From Stenotrophomonas sp. Ste86 (GTDB lineage: Bacteria; Pseudomonadota; Gammaproteobacteria; Xanthomonadales; Xanthomonadaceae): 35,000 nt of DNA. Location: the NCBI RefSeq assembly GCF_024519465.1, contig NZ_JALJRW010000030.1, positions 1 through 35,000 of the forward strand, given 5' to 3'. Position numbers and translations under genes: made by a program. Positions within the stretch are counted from its first letter, which is position 1. Every line of letters starts with the position of its first letter. This document shows, one piece after another, positions 27,352 to 35,000 of the stretch. The notes beneath the pieces were generated by a model. That model did not search any database, was not told where the DNA came from, and worked only from the letters and a program-made list of their open reading frames with translations.

Positions 27352-28637
27352 GCCGGCTCGCGGCTGCGCACCGCCACCGGCCGCTGCTGGCCGTGGGCGC
27401 GCACGCAGTTGCGCCCGGCATCCTTGGCCGCGTACAGCGCCTGGTCGGCGGCCTTGATCACCGCCTGCGCGCCGTCGCCCACGCGGCTGTCGGCCATGCC
27501 GATGCTCACCGTCACCTGCACCACCGTGCCGTCGCCACCGCGGCCGCGCTGCAGCCGGCCCACCGCGTCGTCCTGCACGCGCGCCGCACGATCGCGCAGC
27601 TGCAGGCGGGTGGCTTCCACCATCGCCCGTACCGCTTCCACCGCCTCCACGCACGCCGGGGCAGGGCGGTCCAGGAACACCAGCGCGAACTCCTCGCCGC
27701 CATAACGGAACGCGCGTCCGCCGCCGCCCACCTCGGCCAGGCGCGCGGCCACCAGCTTGAGCACGTCGTCGCCGTTGTCATGGCCGTGGGTATCGTTGAA
27801 GCGCTTGAAGTGGTCCACATCCACCATCGCGATCGTGTACGTGGCCCCCACCCGTTGCAGGCACTCGTTCAACGCGCGCCGACCGGGCAGGCCGGTCAGT
27901 TCGTCGCGGTAGGCCATATGGAAAGATTCCTGCAGCATCGCCGACACGATCAGCAGCAGCGCGGTGCTGGCCAGCGCCGGCAGCAGCGCTGGCGACAGGA
28001 ACACCCGCGGCAACATCGCCCACACCACCAGCAGCGCGACCAGCATCGCCGTATGCAGGGGCCGCGGCTGGCGCAGCGCCTGCACTGCCAGCCCGATCAT
28101 CGCTGCCACGAACAGCAGCGTCGGCACCTGCGCCAACCGGCTCCAGCCGGTCGGCAGCCACGGCCAATGCTGGTCCGAGAGCAGGTCGTGCATTCCCTGC
28201 GGCCCCTGTGCGGCCAGCAGCGCGAACACACCGATCGCCGCACCGCTGACCACCCCGCGCAGCAGCAGGTCCTGGCGCAGTCGGCCGCGCTCGGGCCACA
28301 GCCCATGCAGCGCGAACAGCAGCGGCAGCCACAGCGAGACCGAATGAAACAACAACGGGGTCAGCGCGGTAACCGCGCCGGTATTGAGGAAACTGCCCAC
28401 CAGCCCATGCAGGATCGCGAACGCCAGCGCGATCACCAGCAGCAGGCACACCGCGCGCACCCGGTTGTAGATCAGGCCCAGGCCGATGCCCAGACAGGTC
28501 AGTACCAGCGGCAGGATGCGATGCACCGGGCTGCCCACCTCGTCGGCCGGCGTGGCCGACCACAATCCCAGCCCCACCAGCACGGCGGGCAGCAGGAACA
28601 GATAGTGACCGGGCTGGCGTAGCAGGTGATTCCGCAA
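27330..28637 (-). CDS. Membrane-bound GGDEF diguanylate cyclase
   Basis: Predicted synthase of cyclic di-GMP with an N-terminal block of seven or eight transmembrane helices (about residues 13-235 of 435) and a C-terminal GGDEF domain. The domain starts [16 protein letters not shown], contains [23 protein letters not shown], and has the active-site RYGGEEF near residues 311-317, so catalysis is likely intact. The RxxD product-inhibition site expected just before it is absent (EVGGGGRAF instead). The start is uncertain: TTG at 28637 directly precedes the first membrane helix and has a GGA upstream. An ATG at 28769 in frame would add 44 Cys-containing residues with atypical codons. The membrane domain resembles no named sensor I can assign. 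Confidence 0.88.
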   Translation of the reverse strand: MRNHLLRQPGHYLFLLPAVLVGLGLWSATPADEVGSPVHRILPLVLTCLGIGLGLIYNRVRAVCLLLVIALAFAILHGLVGSFLNTGAVTALTPLLFHSVSLWLPLLFALHGLWPERGRLRQDLLLRGVVSGAAIGVFALLAAQGPQGMHDLLSDQHWPWLPTGWSRLAQVPTLLFVAAMIGLAVQALRQPRPLHTAMLVALLVVWAMLPRVFLSPALLPALASTALLLIVSAMLQESFHMAYRDELTGLPGRRALNECLQRVGATYTIAMVDVDHFKRFNDTHGHDNGDDVLKLVAARLAEVGGGGRAFRYGGEEFALVFLDRPAPACVEAVEAVRAMVEATRLQLRDRAARVQDDAVGRLQRGRGGDGTVVQVTVSIGMADSRVGDGAQAVIKAADQALYAAKDAGRNCVRAHGQQRPVAVRSREPAQGSASR

Positions 28638-28807
28638 GACGGTTCCACAAAAGCGGGCCGGCGCGCCCTGGCCGCACGTGCAGACCGGGACCACGCAGGC
28701 GAGGTGTCTTTCCGATAGCGGCCACTGCGTATTCAACTTGAGTGCGTAACATCGCGTGAGCCTTGCCATGACGTCCTGCTCACCACCGCTGGTCGATCCT
28801 GACCGCG

Positions 28808-30109
28808 ATGAATACCGCCGTCGCCTCACCACCGCCCGTCGCCCCATCGCCCGCCGCCGCACTGGCCGTCCGTTATGCCGGCATCCGCGCGCGCAGCATC
28901 GCGCTGGCCGCCCCGCTCAGCGCCGAAGATGCGATGGTGCAGAGCATGCCCGACGCCAGCCCGGCCAAATGGCACCTGGCCCACACCACCTGGTTCTTCG
29001 AACGCTTCGTGCTGGCCAGCCAGCCCGGCCATCAGCCGTTCAACGCAGACTGGCACTACCTGTTCAACAGCTACTACCAGAGCATCGGTCCGGCCCATGC
29101 GCGTCCGCAGCGTGGCCTGCTCTCGCGGCCGTCGCTGGAGGAAGTACTGCAGTACCGGGCCCGCGTCGATCAGCAGGTGATCACCCTGCTGCAGGCCGGT
29201 GCGCTCGATGCGCAGGCCAGCCATCAGCTGCAGCTCGGCCTGCACCACGAACAGCAGCACCAGGAGCTGCTGCTGACCGACATCAAGCATGCGCTGTGGT
29301 GCAATCCGCTGCAGCCGGCCTACCGCGATGATCTGAGCCGCAGCGACGCCATCGCCGTGCCGCTGCGCTGGCAGCGCAGCCCCGAACAGATCGTGGAGAT
29401 CGGTGCTCCCGCGTGGCCGGCGCACGCGGACTTCGCCTACGACAACGAATCGCCCGTGCATCGCGTGCTCGTCCCGGCCCATGGCTTGGCCAATCGACCG
29501 GTCAGCAACGCCGAGTACCGCCAGTTCATCCAGGCCGGCGGTTACCGCGAGGTCGGGCTGTGGATGAGCGAAGGCTGGGCGCTGTGCCAGGCCGAACAGT
29601 GGCAGCACCCGCTGTACTGGGATGACGCACTCGAGCGCGAGTTCACCCTCGGCGGCTGGCGGGCGTTGGACCTGCATGCGCCGGTATCCCACATCAGCTA
29701 TTTCGAAGCCGACGCCTTTGCCCGCTGGCAGGGCGCACGCCTGCCCACCGAGTTCGAATGGGAAGCCGCCGCCGCCGGTCACGCGCCGACCGGCCATTTC
29801 GCCGACGCTGACCGCCTCCACCCTGCCGGCATCGCCCCAGACGGGCAGGGCGACGATGACGCCCTCCTGCAGCTGTTCGGCGATGTCTGGGAATGGACCA
29901 GCAGCGCCTACGGCGCCTATCCGGGCTTTCGCCCCTTCGCCGGCAACCTCGGCGAGTACAACGGTAAATTCATGAACGGCCAATGGATCCTGCGCGGCGG
30001 CAGCTGCGCCACCCCGGACGGGCACGTCCGCGCCAGCTACCGCAACTTCTTCGCGCCCTCCGCACGCTGGCAGTTCGCCGGCGTGCGCCTGGCAAGGGAC
30101 CTGGCGTGA
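28808..30109 (+). CDS. egtB: EgtB, ergothioneine-forming sulfoxide synthase
   Basis: Iron-dependent enzyme that joins a thiol donor (cysteine or gamma-glutamylcysteine) to hercynine with oxygen to form the sulfoxide precursor of ergothioneine. The 433-aa product has an N-terminal DinB-like domain with iron-ligand motifs WHLAHTTWFFE (His59) and HHEQQHQE (His147, His151). A C-terminal FGE/sulfatase-modifying domain starts near residue 220 (VSNAEYRQFIQAGGY, then LPTEFEWEAAAAG and DVWEWTSSAY). It is divergent from the diguanylate cyclase and overlaps egtD by 4 nt (GTGA). Which thiol it uses cannot be told from reading. No egtA, egtC or egtE is nearby. Confidence 0.93.
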   Translation: MNTAVASPPPVAPSPAAALAVRYAGIRARSIALAAPLSAEDAMVQSMPDASPAKWHLAHTTWFFERFVLASQPGHQPFNADWHYLFNSYYQSIGPAHARPQRGLLSRPSLEEVLQYRARVDQQVITLLQAGALDAQASHQLQLGLHHEQQHQELLLTDIKHALWCNPLQPAYRDDLSRSDAIAVPLRWQRSPEQIVEIGAPAWPAHADFAYDNESPVHRVLVPAHGLANRPVSNAEYRQFIQAGGYREVGLWMSEGWALCQAEQWQHPLYWDDALEREFTLGGWRALDLHAPVSHISYFEADAFARWQGARLPTEFEWEAAAAGHAPTGHFADADRLHPAGIAPDGQGDDDALLQLFGDVWEWTSSAYGAYPGFRPFAGNLGEYNGKFMNGQWILRGGSCATPDGHVRASYRNFFAPSARWQFAGVRLARDLA

Positions 30110-31080
30110 GTACGGTCAGCGACGCGCTCGAGGCGCTCACCGACCTGCAGCCTGATCGCGGCCGCATCACCGCCGACATCCTGCACGGCCTGTCCGCCAC
30201 GCCACGCCAGCTGCCGTCCAAGTACTTCTACGACGCGCGCGGTTCGGCTCTGTTCGAGCAGATCACCCACCAGCCCGAGTACTACCCCACCCGCACCGAA
30301 CTGCAGCTGCTGCAGGACTGCGCCGCCGCCATCGCCAAGGTGGTCGGCCCACGTCTGCACGTGGTCGAACTTGGCAGCGGCAGTGGTCGCAAGACCGAGT
30401 TGCTGCTGCACGCGCTGGCCGATCCGGTCGCCTACACCCCCATCGAGATCTCGCGCGCGGCGCTGCTGGCCAGCATCGCGCGGCTGGCGCAGGCCCTGCC
30501 GGACATCGAGATGCTCCCGGTCTGCGCAGACTTCACTCACCCGGTGCAGGTGCCCGAGCCGCAACGCGAACCCGCGCGACGGTTGTTGTTCTTCCCCGGC
30601 TCCACGCTGGGCAACTTCGACCACGCCGACGCGGTCGCCTTGCTGCAGGCGATGCGCCAGACGATGGGGCGCGATGGCATGGCCCTGATCGGCATCGACC
30701 TGCACAAGGACCCGGCGCTGATCGAAGCGGCCTACAACGATGCCGCTGGCGTCACCGCCGAGTTCACTCTCAATCTGCTGCGTCGGCTCAACCGCGAGAT
30801 CGGCAGCGACTTCGACCTGGATGGTTTCCAGCACCGGGCGCGCTACAGCGTGGCGCGCCTGCGCATCGAAACCGAACTGGTCAGCACCCGCGCCCAGCGC
30901 GTGCACGTAGCCGGGCACCCCTTCGATTTTGCCGAAGGCGAAGCGATGACCGTCGAATACAGCCACAAGTACACCGACGTCTCGTTCGCGTCATTGGTTG
31001 CCGAGGCAGGTCTTCGCGTCACTGCGCAATGGAATGCCGCCGCGCCGGCGTTCGGCCTGCGCCTGCTGCAACCGGCCTGA
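30106..31080 (+). CDS. egtD: EgtD, L-histidine N(alpha)-methyltransferase
   Basis: SAM-dependent enzyme that trimethylates histidine to hercynine, the first step of ergothioneine synthesis. The product (324 aa) has the N-terminal family motif SKYFYDARGSALFEQIT and QPEYYPTRTE, the SAM-binding VVELGSGSGRKTELL (residues about 86-100), then LLFFPGSTLGNF and a C-terminal region with MTVEYSHKYT. The start is GTG at 30106, overlapping the egtB stop as GTGA, so hercynine production and its use are translationally coupled; the frame is open further upstream only as a shadow of egtB. Length is standard for EgtD. Confidence 0.95.
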   Translation: MSTVSDALEALTDLQPDRGRITADILHGLSATPRQLPSKYFYDARGSALFEQITHQPEYYPTRTELQLLQDCAAAIAKVVGPRLHVVELGSGSGRKTELLLHALADPVAYTPIEISRAALLASIARLAQALPDIEMLPVCADFTHPVQVPEPQREPARRLLFFPGSTLGNFDHADAVALLQAMRQTMGRDGMALIGIDLHKDPALIEAAYNDAAGVTAEFTLNLLRRLNREIGSDFDLDGFQHRARYSVARLRIETELVSTRAQRVHVAGHPFDFAEGEAMTVEYSHKYTDVSFASLVAEAGLRVTAQWNAAAPAFGLRLLQPA

Positions 31081-31108
31081 AGCGCCGGTTTGATCGGCGC
31101 CAGCCCGC

Positions 31109-31137
31109 TATGATGCAGGTCCACTTGGCTGCAAGGA
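31109..31137 (+). promoter_or_regulatory. Possible -10 box and ribosome-binding site of the fusion gene
   Basis: TATGAT (31109-31114) matches the -10 consensus at five of six positions and is followed by AAGGA (31133-31137), 9 nt before the ATG at 31147. No good -35 is seen at 16-18 bp. The gene may thus have its own promoter in the 66-nt gap after egtD. Confidence 0.4.
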
Positions 31138-31146
31138 TTCCCGCCA

Positions 31147-33324
31147 ATGAGGCTTCTCCCCGGCTGGCTGCTCGGCGCACTGTGCCTGGCCAGCGCCCCG
31201 GTTGCCGCCGCGCCACAGGATGATTTCGACCGCTGCCTGGCCACCCTGCAACCGCAGGCGCTCAAGCAGGGCATCCGTGCCGCCGGCTTTACCCGCTTCA
31301 CCGCCGGGCTCACCCCGGACCTGAGCGTGCTGCCGCTGATGGACGCGCAACCGGAGTTCACCACGCCGCTGTGGGATTACCTGGCCGCGCTGGTGGACAG
31401 CCAGCGGGTGGACGACGGCCGCGCGCGTCTGGTCGAGCATCGCGATCTGTTGAACCGGGTATCGGCCCAGTACGGCGTCGATCCGGCCACGATCGTCGCG
31501 GTCTGGGGCGTGGAGAGCGATTACGGCCGCGTGTTCGGCAAGCGTCCGCTGCTGCAGTCGCTGGCGACGCTGTCGTGCAACGGCCGCCGCCAGCCCTTCT
31601 TCCGCGGCGAACTGCTGGCCCTGCTCAAGCTGCTCGATGCCGGGGACCTGCAGGCCGACGGCCTCACCGGTTCCTGGGCCGGCGCCTTCGGGCACACCCA
31701 GTTCATGCCCTCCACCTATGCGCGCATCGCCGTGGATGGCGATGGCGACGGTCGCCGCGACCTCGTCGCCAGCATTCCCGATGCCCTGGCCTCCACCGCC
31801 AACTACCTGGCCAAAGCGGGCTGGCGCAGCGGCCAGCCGTGGGGAATCGAGGTCACGTTGCCGGCGGGCTTCAACCCGTCGCTGGCCGGGCGCACCCAGC
31901 GCAAGCCGCTCGGCGACTGGCGTGCATTGGGCATCGTCCCGGTCGGCGGTGGCGCGCTCGCCCCTGCCGGCCTGCCCGCCGACAGCAACGCCGCCCTGCT
32001 GCTGCCCACCGGCGCCAAGGGCCCGGCGTGGCTGGTGTTCCGCAACTACGACGCGATCTACGCCTACAACGCCGCCGAAAGTTATGCGCTGGCCATCGCC
32101 ACCCTGGCCGACCGCCTGCGCGGCGGCAACGGCACGGTGGCGGCCTGGCCCACCGACGATCCCGGCATCGGCCGCCGCGAGCGCCGTGAGCTGCAGACCC
32201 TGCTGCTCGCCCGCGGGCATGACATCGGCGCCGCCGACGGCATGGTCGGCACCGCCACCCGGCGCGCCATCCAGGTCGAGCAGCAGCGCCTGGGCTGGAC
32301 CACCACCGACGGCCGCGCCGGTCAACGCATCCTCACCGCCCTGCGCAGCGCCCCTCCCATCAAGACCCCGCCGACCGCCATGCCTGCATCCACCGTGTTC
32401 ACCCTGCCGCCCAACCACGCCCGCCTCATGCAGTCCCCGGCCGGCCCCGGCGCGGCCCTGCCCAAGGTCGAAGGTCTGAGCCTGGGCAAGGTGCAGGGCT
32501 TCGATGCCTGGAAGGTGGAGACCCCGTTCGCGACCGCCGCCATCGCGGTGTTCGGCGGGCAGCTGCTGTCCTATATCCCCAAGGGCGGCCAGGACGTGCT
32601 GTGGCTGTCGCCCAGCGCGCAGGCGCTGCCCACCCCCATCCGTGGTGGCAGCCCGGTGTGCTGGCCGTTCTTCGGCCGCCAGGGGCAGGGCAGCGACGTG
32701 CCCTCGCACGGCTTCGTGCGTACCCTGCCGTGGACCCTGAAGGACGCGCGGCGCGAGGCCGATGGCACGCTCGTGCTCTCGCTCGCCCCGCCCACGCTGG
32801 ACAACCTGGCCCTGCGCCTGCACATGGAGCTGCGCATCGGCCGCACCCTGGAACAGCGCCTGGTCACCGAGAACACCAGCGCCCAGACGGTCCGCTTCAC
32901 CCAGGCCCTGCACAACTACTTCAAGGTGGGCGACGCCACCGGCGTGGACGTGCAGGGGCTCGACGGCCTCACCTACCTGGACAAGTTCGAGGACTACGCC
33001 ACCCCGCGCCTCCAACAGGGCGACTGGAACCTGCGCGACCCGCGCGACCCGGGCCGCAGCGATCGCATCTATACCCAGGCCGGTGGCCGTTATGTCCTCA
33101 AGGACTCCACCCTGAAGCGGCGCATCGAGATCACCACCCAGGGCAGCCACTCGCTGGTGGCCTGGAACCCGGGCGAAGCCGGCGCGGCCAAGATGGCCGA
33201 CGTCGGTAGCGGCTGGCGCAACTATGTCTGCCTGGAAGCGGCCAACGCCGGCCCGGATGTGGTGACCCTCGCGCCGGGTGGGCGCCACGTGTTGCAGCAG
33301 ACGTTCTCGGTGCTGCCGTTGTGA
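31147..33324 (+). CDS. Fusion: MltB-type lytic transglycosylase + D-hexose-6-phosphate mutarotase-like domain
   Basis: A single 725-aa frame with two unrelated enzymes. Residues 1-22 are a Sec signal peptide (cleavage near PVAAA). About 25-325 is an SLT_2/MltB lytic transglycosylase with catalytic Glu123 in VWGVESDYG and GAFGHTQFMPSTYA. About 340-400 is a PG_binding_1 domain (LLLARGHDIGAADGMVGTATR). After a Pro-rich linker, about 438-725 is a YeaD-like aldose epimerase fold with RGGSPVCWPFFG, SHGF (His521), ALHNYF (His589) and CLEAAN (Glu697). Both halves have their active-site residues and no stop separates them. An internal ATG at 32380 (residue 412) lies at the linker and could start a separate cytoplasmic mutarotase. 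Normal families are about 360-430 aa and 290 aa. A lost stop or frameshift is the main alternative. Confidence 0.88.
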   Translation: MRLLPGWLLGALCLASAPVAAAPQDDFDRCLATLQPQALKQGIRAAGFTRFTAGLTPDLSVLPLMDAQPEFTTPLWDYLAALVDSQRVDDGRARLVEHRDLLNRVSAQYGVDPATIVAVWGVESDYGRVFGKRPLLQSLATLSCNGRRQPFFRGELLALLKLLDAGDLQADGLTGSWAGAFGHTQFMPSTYARIAVDGDGDGRRDLVASIPDALASTANYLAKAGWRSGQPWGIEVTLPAGFNPSLAGRTQRKPLGDWRALGIVPVGGGALAPAGLPADSNAALLLPTGAKGPAWLVFRNYDAIYAYNAAESYALAIATLADRLRGGNGTVAAWPTDDPGIGRRERRELQTLLLARGHDIGAADGMVGTATRRAIQVEQQRLGWTTTDGRAGQRILTALRSAPPIKTPPTAMPASTVFTLPPNHARLMQSPAGPGAALPKVEGLSLGKVQGFDAWKVETPFATAAIAVFGGQLLSYIPKGGQDVLWLSPSAQALPTPIRGGSPVCWPFFGRQGQGSDVPSHGFVRTLPWTLKDARREADGTLVLSLAPPTLDNLALRLHMELRIGRTLEQRLVTENTSAQTVRFTQALHNYFKVGDATGVDVQGLDGLTYLDKFEDYATPRLQQGDWNLRDPRDPGRSDRIYTQAGGRYVLKDSTLKRRIEITTQGSHSLVAWNPGEAGAAKMADVGSGWRNYVCLEAANAGPDVVTLAPGGRHVLQQTFSVLPL

Positions 33325-33872
33325 GTGCCAGCCCCCACGACCCGTATGCCGCGCCTGCGGCCGCGGTCATCGAGGCGGAAATCGACCTGGCCATCGAGCG
33401 TGCGGCCGGCGTCCACGACCGGCACCGGCAACTGGCCAGGGCGGTCGGCGACAATTTCGGCGTGTATGCCCGCCGCTGGCATCTGGATGCCCCAACCGGT
33501 CGATGGCCGCGCCCTTGGCACTGGCCGGCCTTCCTGTTCGACTTCTTCTGGCTGTTGTATCGGCGCCTCTATCTGGCGGCCGCGCTGATGCTGGTGCTGG
33601 AATTCGGCGTCGGGGCCGCCGTGGCGTTCAGCTGGATCGGTGAGAACGGCAGCCTGGTCCTGCTGATCGGTACGAAAGTGCTGCTGGGGCTGTCCGCCAA
33701 CGCGGTGTACCTGTGGCACTGCCGGCGTCTGGTGGCCCGCACCGAGGCCCGCTACCGCGATCAACCGGCACGCATCGCTGCCGAACTCGACCGCCGTGGC
33801 GGCGTGAGCAAGGTGGCCCTGGGGCTGGGGTTCGTTCTGTATGTCCTGATTCGGGTGTTGGCCGGCGAGTGA
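33321..33872 (+). CDS. DUF2628-like membrane protein
   Basis: Hypothetical membrane protein of 183 aa. The N-terminal 60 residues are soluble. A segment FGVYARRWHLDAPTGRWPRPWHWPAFLFDFFWLLYRRLYL follows, the pattern of DUF2628 proteins, in which a basic/aromatic stretch leads into the first helix. Three hydrophobic segments can be seen (about 70-100, 110-135 and 165-180). Function is unknown. The start is GTG at 33321, making a GTGA overlap with the fusion gene stop, so it is translated from the same mRNA. Its stop lies 6 nt from the end of the convergent BenE gene, with a shared hairpin across both stops. Confidence 0.8.
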   Translation: MSASPHDPYAAPAAAVIEAEIDLAIERAAGVHDRHRQLARAVGDNFGVYARRWHLDAPTGRWPRPWHWPAFLFDFFWLLYRRLYLAAALMLVLEFGVGAAVAFSWIGENGSLVLLIGTKVLLGLSANAVYLWHCRRLVARTEARYRDQPARIAAELDRRGGVSKVALGLGFVLYVLIRVLAGE

Positions 33873-33887
33873 CCCGACTCAGCCGGC
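33861..33887. other. Hairpin across convergent stop codons
   Basis: GCCGGC (33861-33866) and GCCGGC (33882-33887) pair, extended by GAGT (33867-33870) with ACTC (33877-33880) and one bulged A. The structure spans the stop codons of both the DUF2628-like gene and the BenE gene. There is no U-tract in either direction. Confidence 0.45.
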
Positions 33888-35000
33888 AGGCGTGCGCGGT
33901 CGCAGCACCAGCAGGCAGATACCTCCGGCCACCAGCCCCCAGAAGGCCGAACCGATCCCGGCCAGCGACACCCCTGAAGCGGTGACCAGGAACGTCACCA
34001 GCGCCGCCTCGCGGTCGGCCTCCTCGCGCAACGCCATCGACAGGCTGTTGGCGATCGTGCCGAACAGGGCAATACCGGCCACGCAGGCCACCAGTTCCCT
34101 GGGGAAGGCGGCGAACACCGCCGCCACCGTCGCCCCGAACAGGCCCACCACGATATAGAAGCCACCGGCGGCCACCGCTGCGGTGTAACGCCGCGCCGGG
34201 TCCTCGTGCGCCTCCCGTCCCATGCAGATCGCCGCGGTGATCGCCGCCAGGTTCAACCCGAAAGCGCCGAACGGCGCCAGCAGCGTATTGGCCACCCCGA
34301 TCCAGCCGATCACCGGCGAGATCGGCGTGTCGTAGCCCGAGGCACGGATCACCGCCACGCCGGGGATGTTCTGCGAGGCCATGGTCACCACGAACAGGGG
34401 CAGGGCAACGCCGATCACTGCCGACCACGACAGCGTCGGCCAGGTGAACACCGGCGTGGCCAGCTCCAGCCGCACCGTCTCCATGTGCAGCAGTCCCTGA
34501 GAAGCCGCCACCGCTACACCCACCAGCAAGGTGGCGATCACCGCATAGCGTGGGAACAGGCGCCGACCGACCAACCAGGTGACGAACATCGCCAGTGCCA
34601 TCCCCAACTGCGTCTGCATGGAGACGAACACCTCCAGCCCGAAGCGCAGCAGCACACCGGCCAGCATCCCGGCGGCCAGTGCCATCGGCACTCGCCGCAT
34701 CACGCGCGCGAAGATCCCCGAGAAACCGGCGATCATCCCCAGCACCGCGGCAAGCACGAACGCACCGATCGCATCGCTGTAGCCCACTGCACCGGCGCCC
34801 ACCACCAGCATCGCTGCACCCGGGGTGGACCAGGCCGTCACCACGGGCACGCGGTAGCGCAGCGACAGTCCGATACACGTGATGCCCATGCCCAATCCCA
34901 ACGCCCACATCCACGAGGCGATCTGCGCCTGCGTTGCACCGACTGCGCGTGCGGCCTGGAACACGATCACCGCCGAACTGGCGAAGCCGACCAACACGGT
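33879..35000 (-). CDS. BenE-family benzoate/H+ symporter-like permease (5' end outside window)
   Basis: Integral membrane protein of the BenE family, with at least 373 residues and ten or more hydrophobic helices visible. Typical stretches are VGFASSAVIVFQAARAVGATQAQIASWMWALGLGMG near the visible N-terminal end, YRVPVVTAWSTPGAAML, then VVTMASQNIPGVAVIRASGY and FGAFGLNLAAITAAICMG, both strongly conserved in BenE. The frame is still open at position 35000, so the first residues lie beyond the window. Benzoate is the substrate of the founding member; no benzoate-degradation genes are seen here, so the real substrate is open. Confidence 0.9.
   Translation of the reverse strand, partial: TVLVGFASSAVIVFQAARAVGATQAQIASWMWALGLGMGITCIGLSLRYRVPVVTAWSTPGAAMLVVGAGAVGYSDAIGAFVLAAVLGMIAGFSGIFARVMRRVPMALAAGMLAGVLLRFGLEVFVSMQTQLGMALAMFVTWLVGRRLFPRYAVIATLLVGVAVAASQGLLHMETVRLELATPVFTWPTLSWSAVIGVALPLFVVTMASQNIPGVAVIRASGYDTPISPVIGWIGVANTLLAPFGAFGLNLAAITAAICMGREAHEDPARRYTAAVAAGGFYIVVGLFGATVAAVFAAFPRELVACVAGIALFGTIANSLSMALREEADREAALVTFLVTASGVSLAGIGSAFWGLVAGGICLLVLRPRTPAG

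Noticed and set aside
31108..33288. Very long open frame (726 codons) antisense to the fusion gene
   Set aside because: High-GC codon bias of the sense gene removes stops from the complementary frame; the translation is repetitive in His, Gln, Arg and Gly and matches no family.

Overview
The window looks like chromosomal DNA from a high-GC gammaproteobacterium of the Xanthomonadaceae/Lysobacteraceae, most likely Stenotrophomonas or a close relative. The reasons are strong GC bias at third codon positions, gene families typical of that group, and several short palindromes headed by GTAG that look like the SMAG (REP-type) repeats known from Stenotrophomonas maltophilia. The assignment comes from reading only; no database was searched.

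Layout. 1-438 is non-coding, with a long perfect inverted repeat, a bidirectional terminator and one GTAG repeat. 439-4556 (minus) is a complete six-gene mlaFEDCBA operon for retrograde phospholipid transport, with mlaA in the same operon. 4760-13667 (plus) is recC-recB-recD, with both junctions overlapping by 4 nt (ATGA). 13681-14076 (minus) is a small protein of unknown function. 14161-19333 (minus) is a MarR-regulated tripartite efflux operon: MarR, DUF1656, membrane fusion protein, NodT-type outer-membrane lipoprotein and FUSC pump. An 8+8 bp inverted repeat overlaps the likely MarR promoter. folE is divergent (19493-20095).

20190-25738 (plus) is a three-gene SMC-like cluster, jetA (DUF3375), jetB (DUF4194) and jetC (SMC-like ATPase), matching a type I Wadjet/MksBEF complex. 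The JetD/MksG nuclease normally expected with it is absent. In its place, right after jetC, lie a roughly 20-bp tandem repeat and a GTAG palindrome, followed by an unrelated TauE/SafE permease on the other strand. 26962-28637 holds a YchJ-like SEC-C protein converging on a GGEEF diguanylate cyclase.

28808-31080 is a two-gene ergothioneine operon (egtB-egtD, GTGA overlap). 31147-33324 is an unusual single reading frame that joins a secreted MltB-type lytic transglycosylase with a peptidoglycan-binding domain to a D-hexose-6-phosphate mutarotase-like domain. It is coupled through GTGA to a DUF2628-like membrane protein (33321-33872). A BenE-type permease runs off the right edge.

The items most worth a second look are the transglycosylase-mutarotase fusion, the JetD-less JetABC cluster with its flanking repeat, and the MarR operator/near-leaderless promoter. 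Translational coupling by 1-, 4- or 11-16-nt overlaps is frequent throughout.
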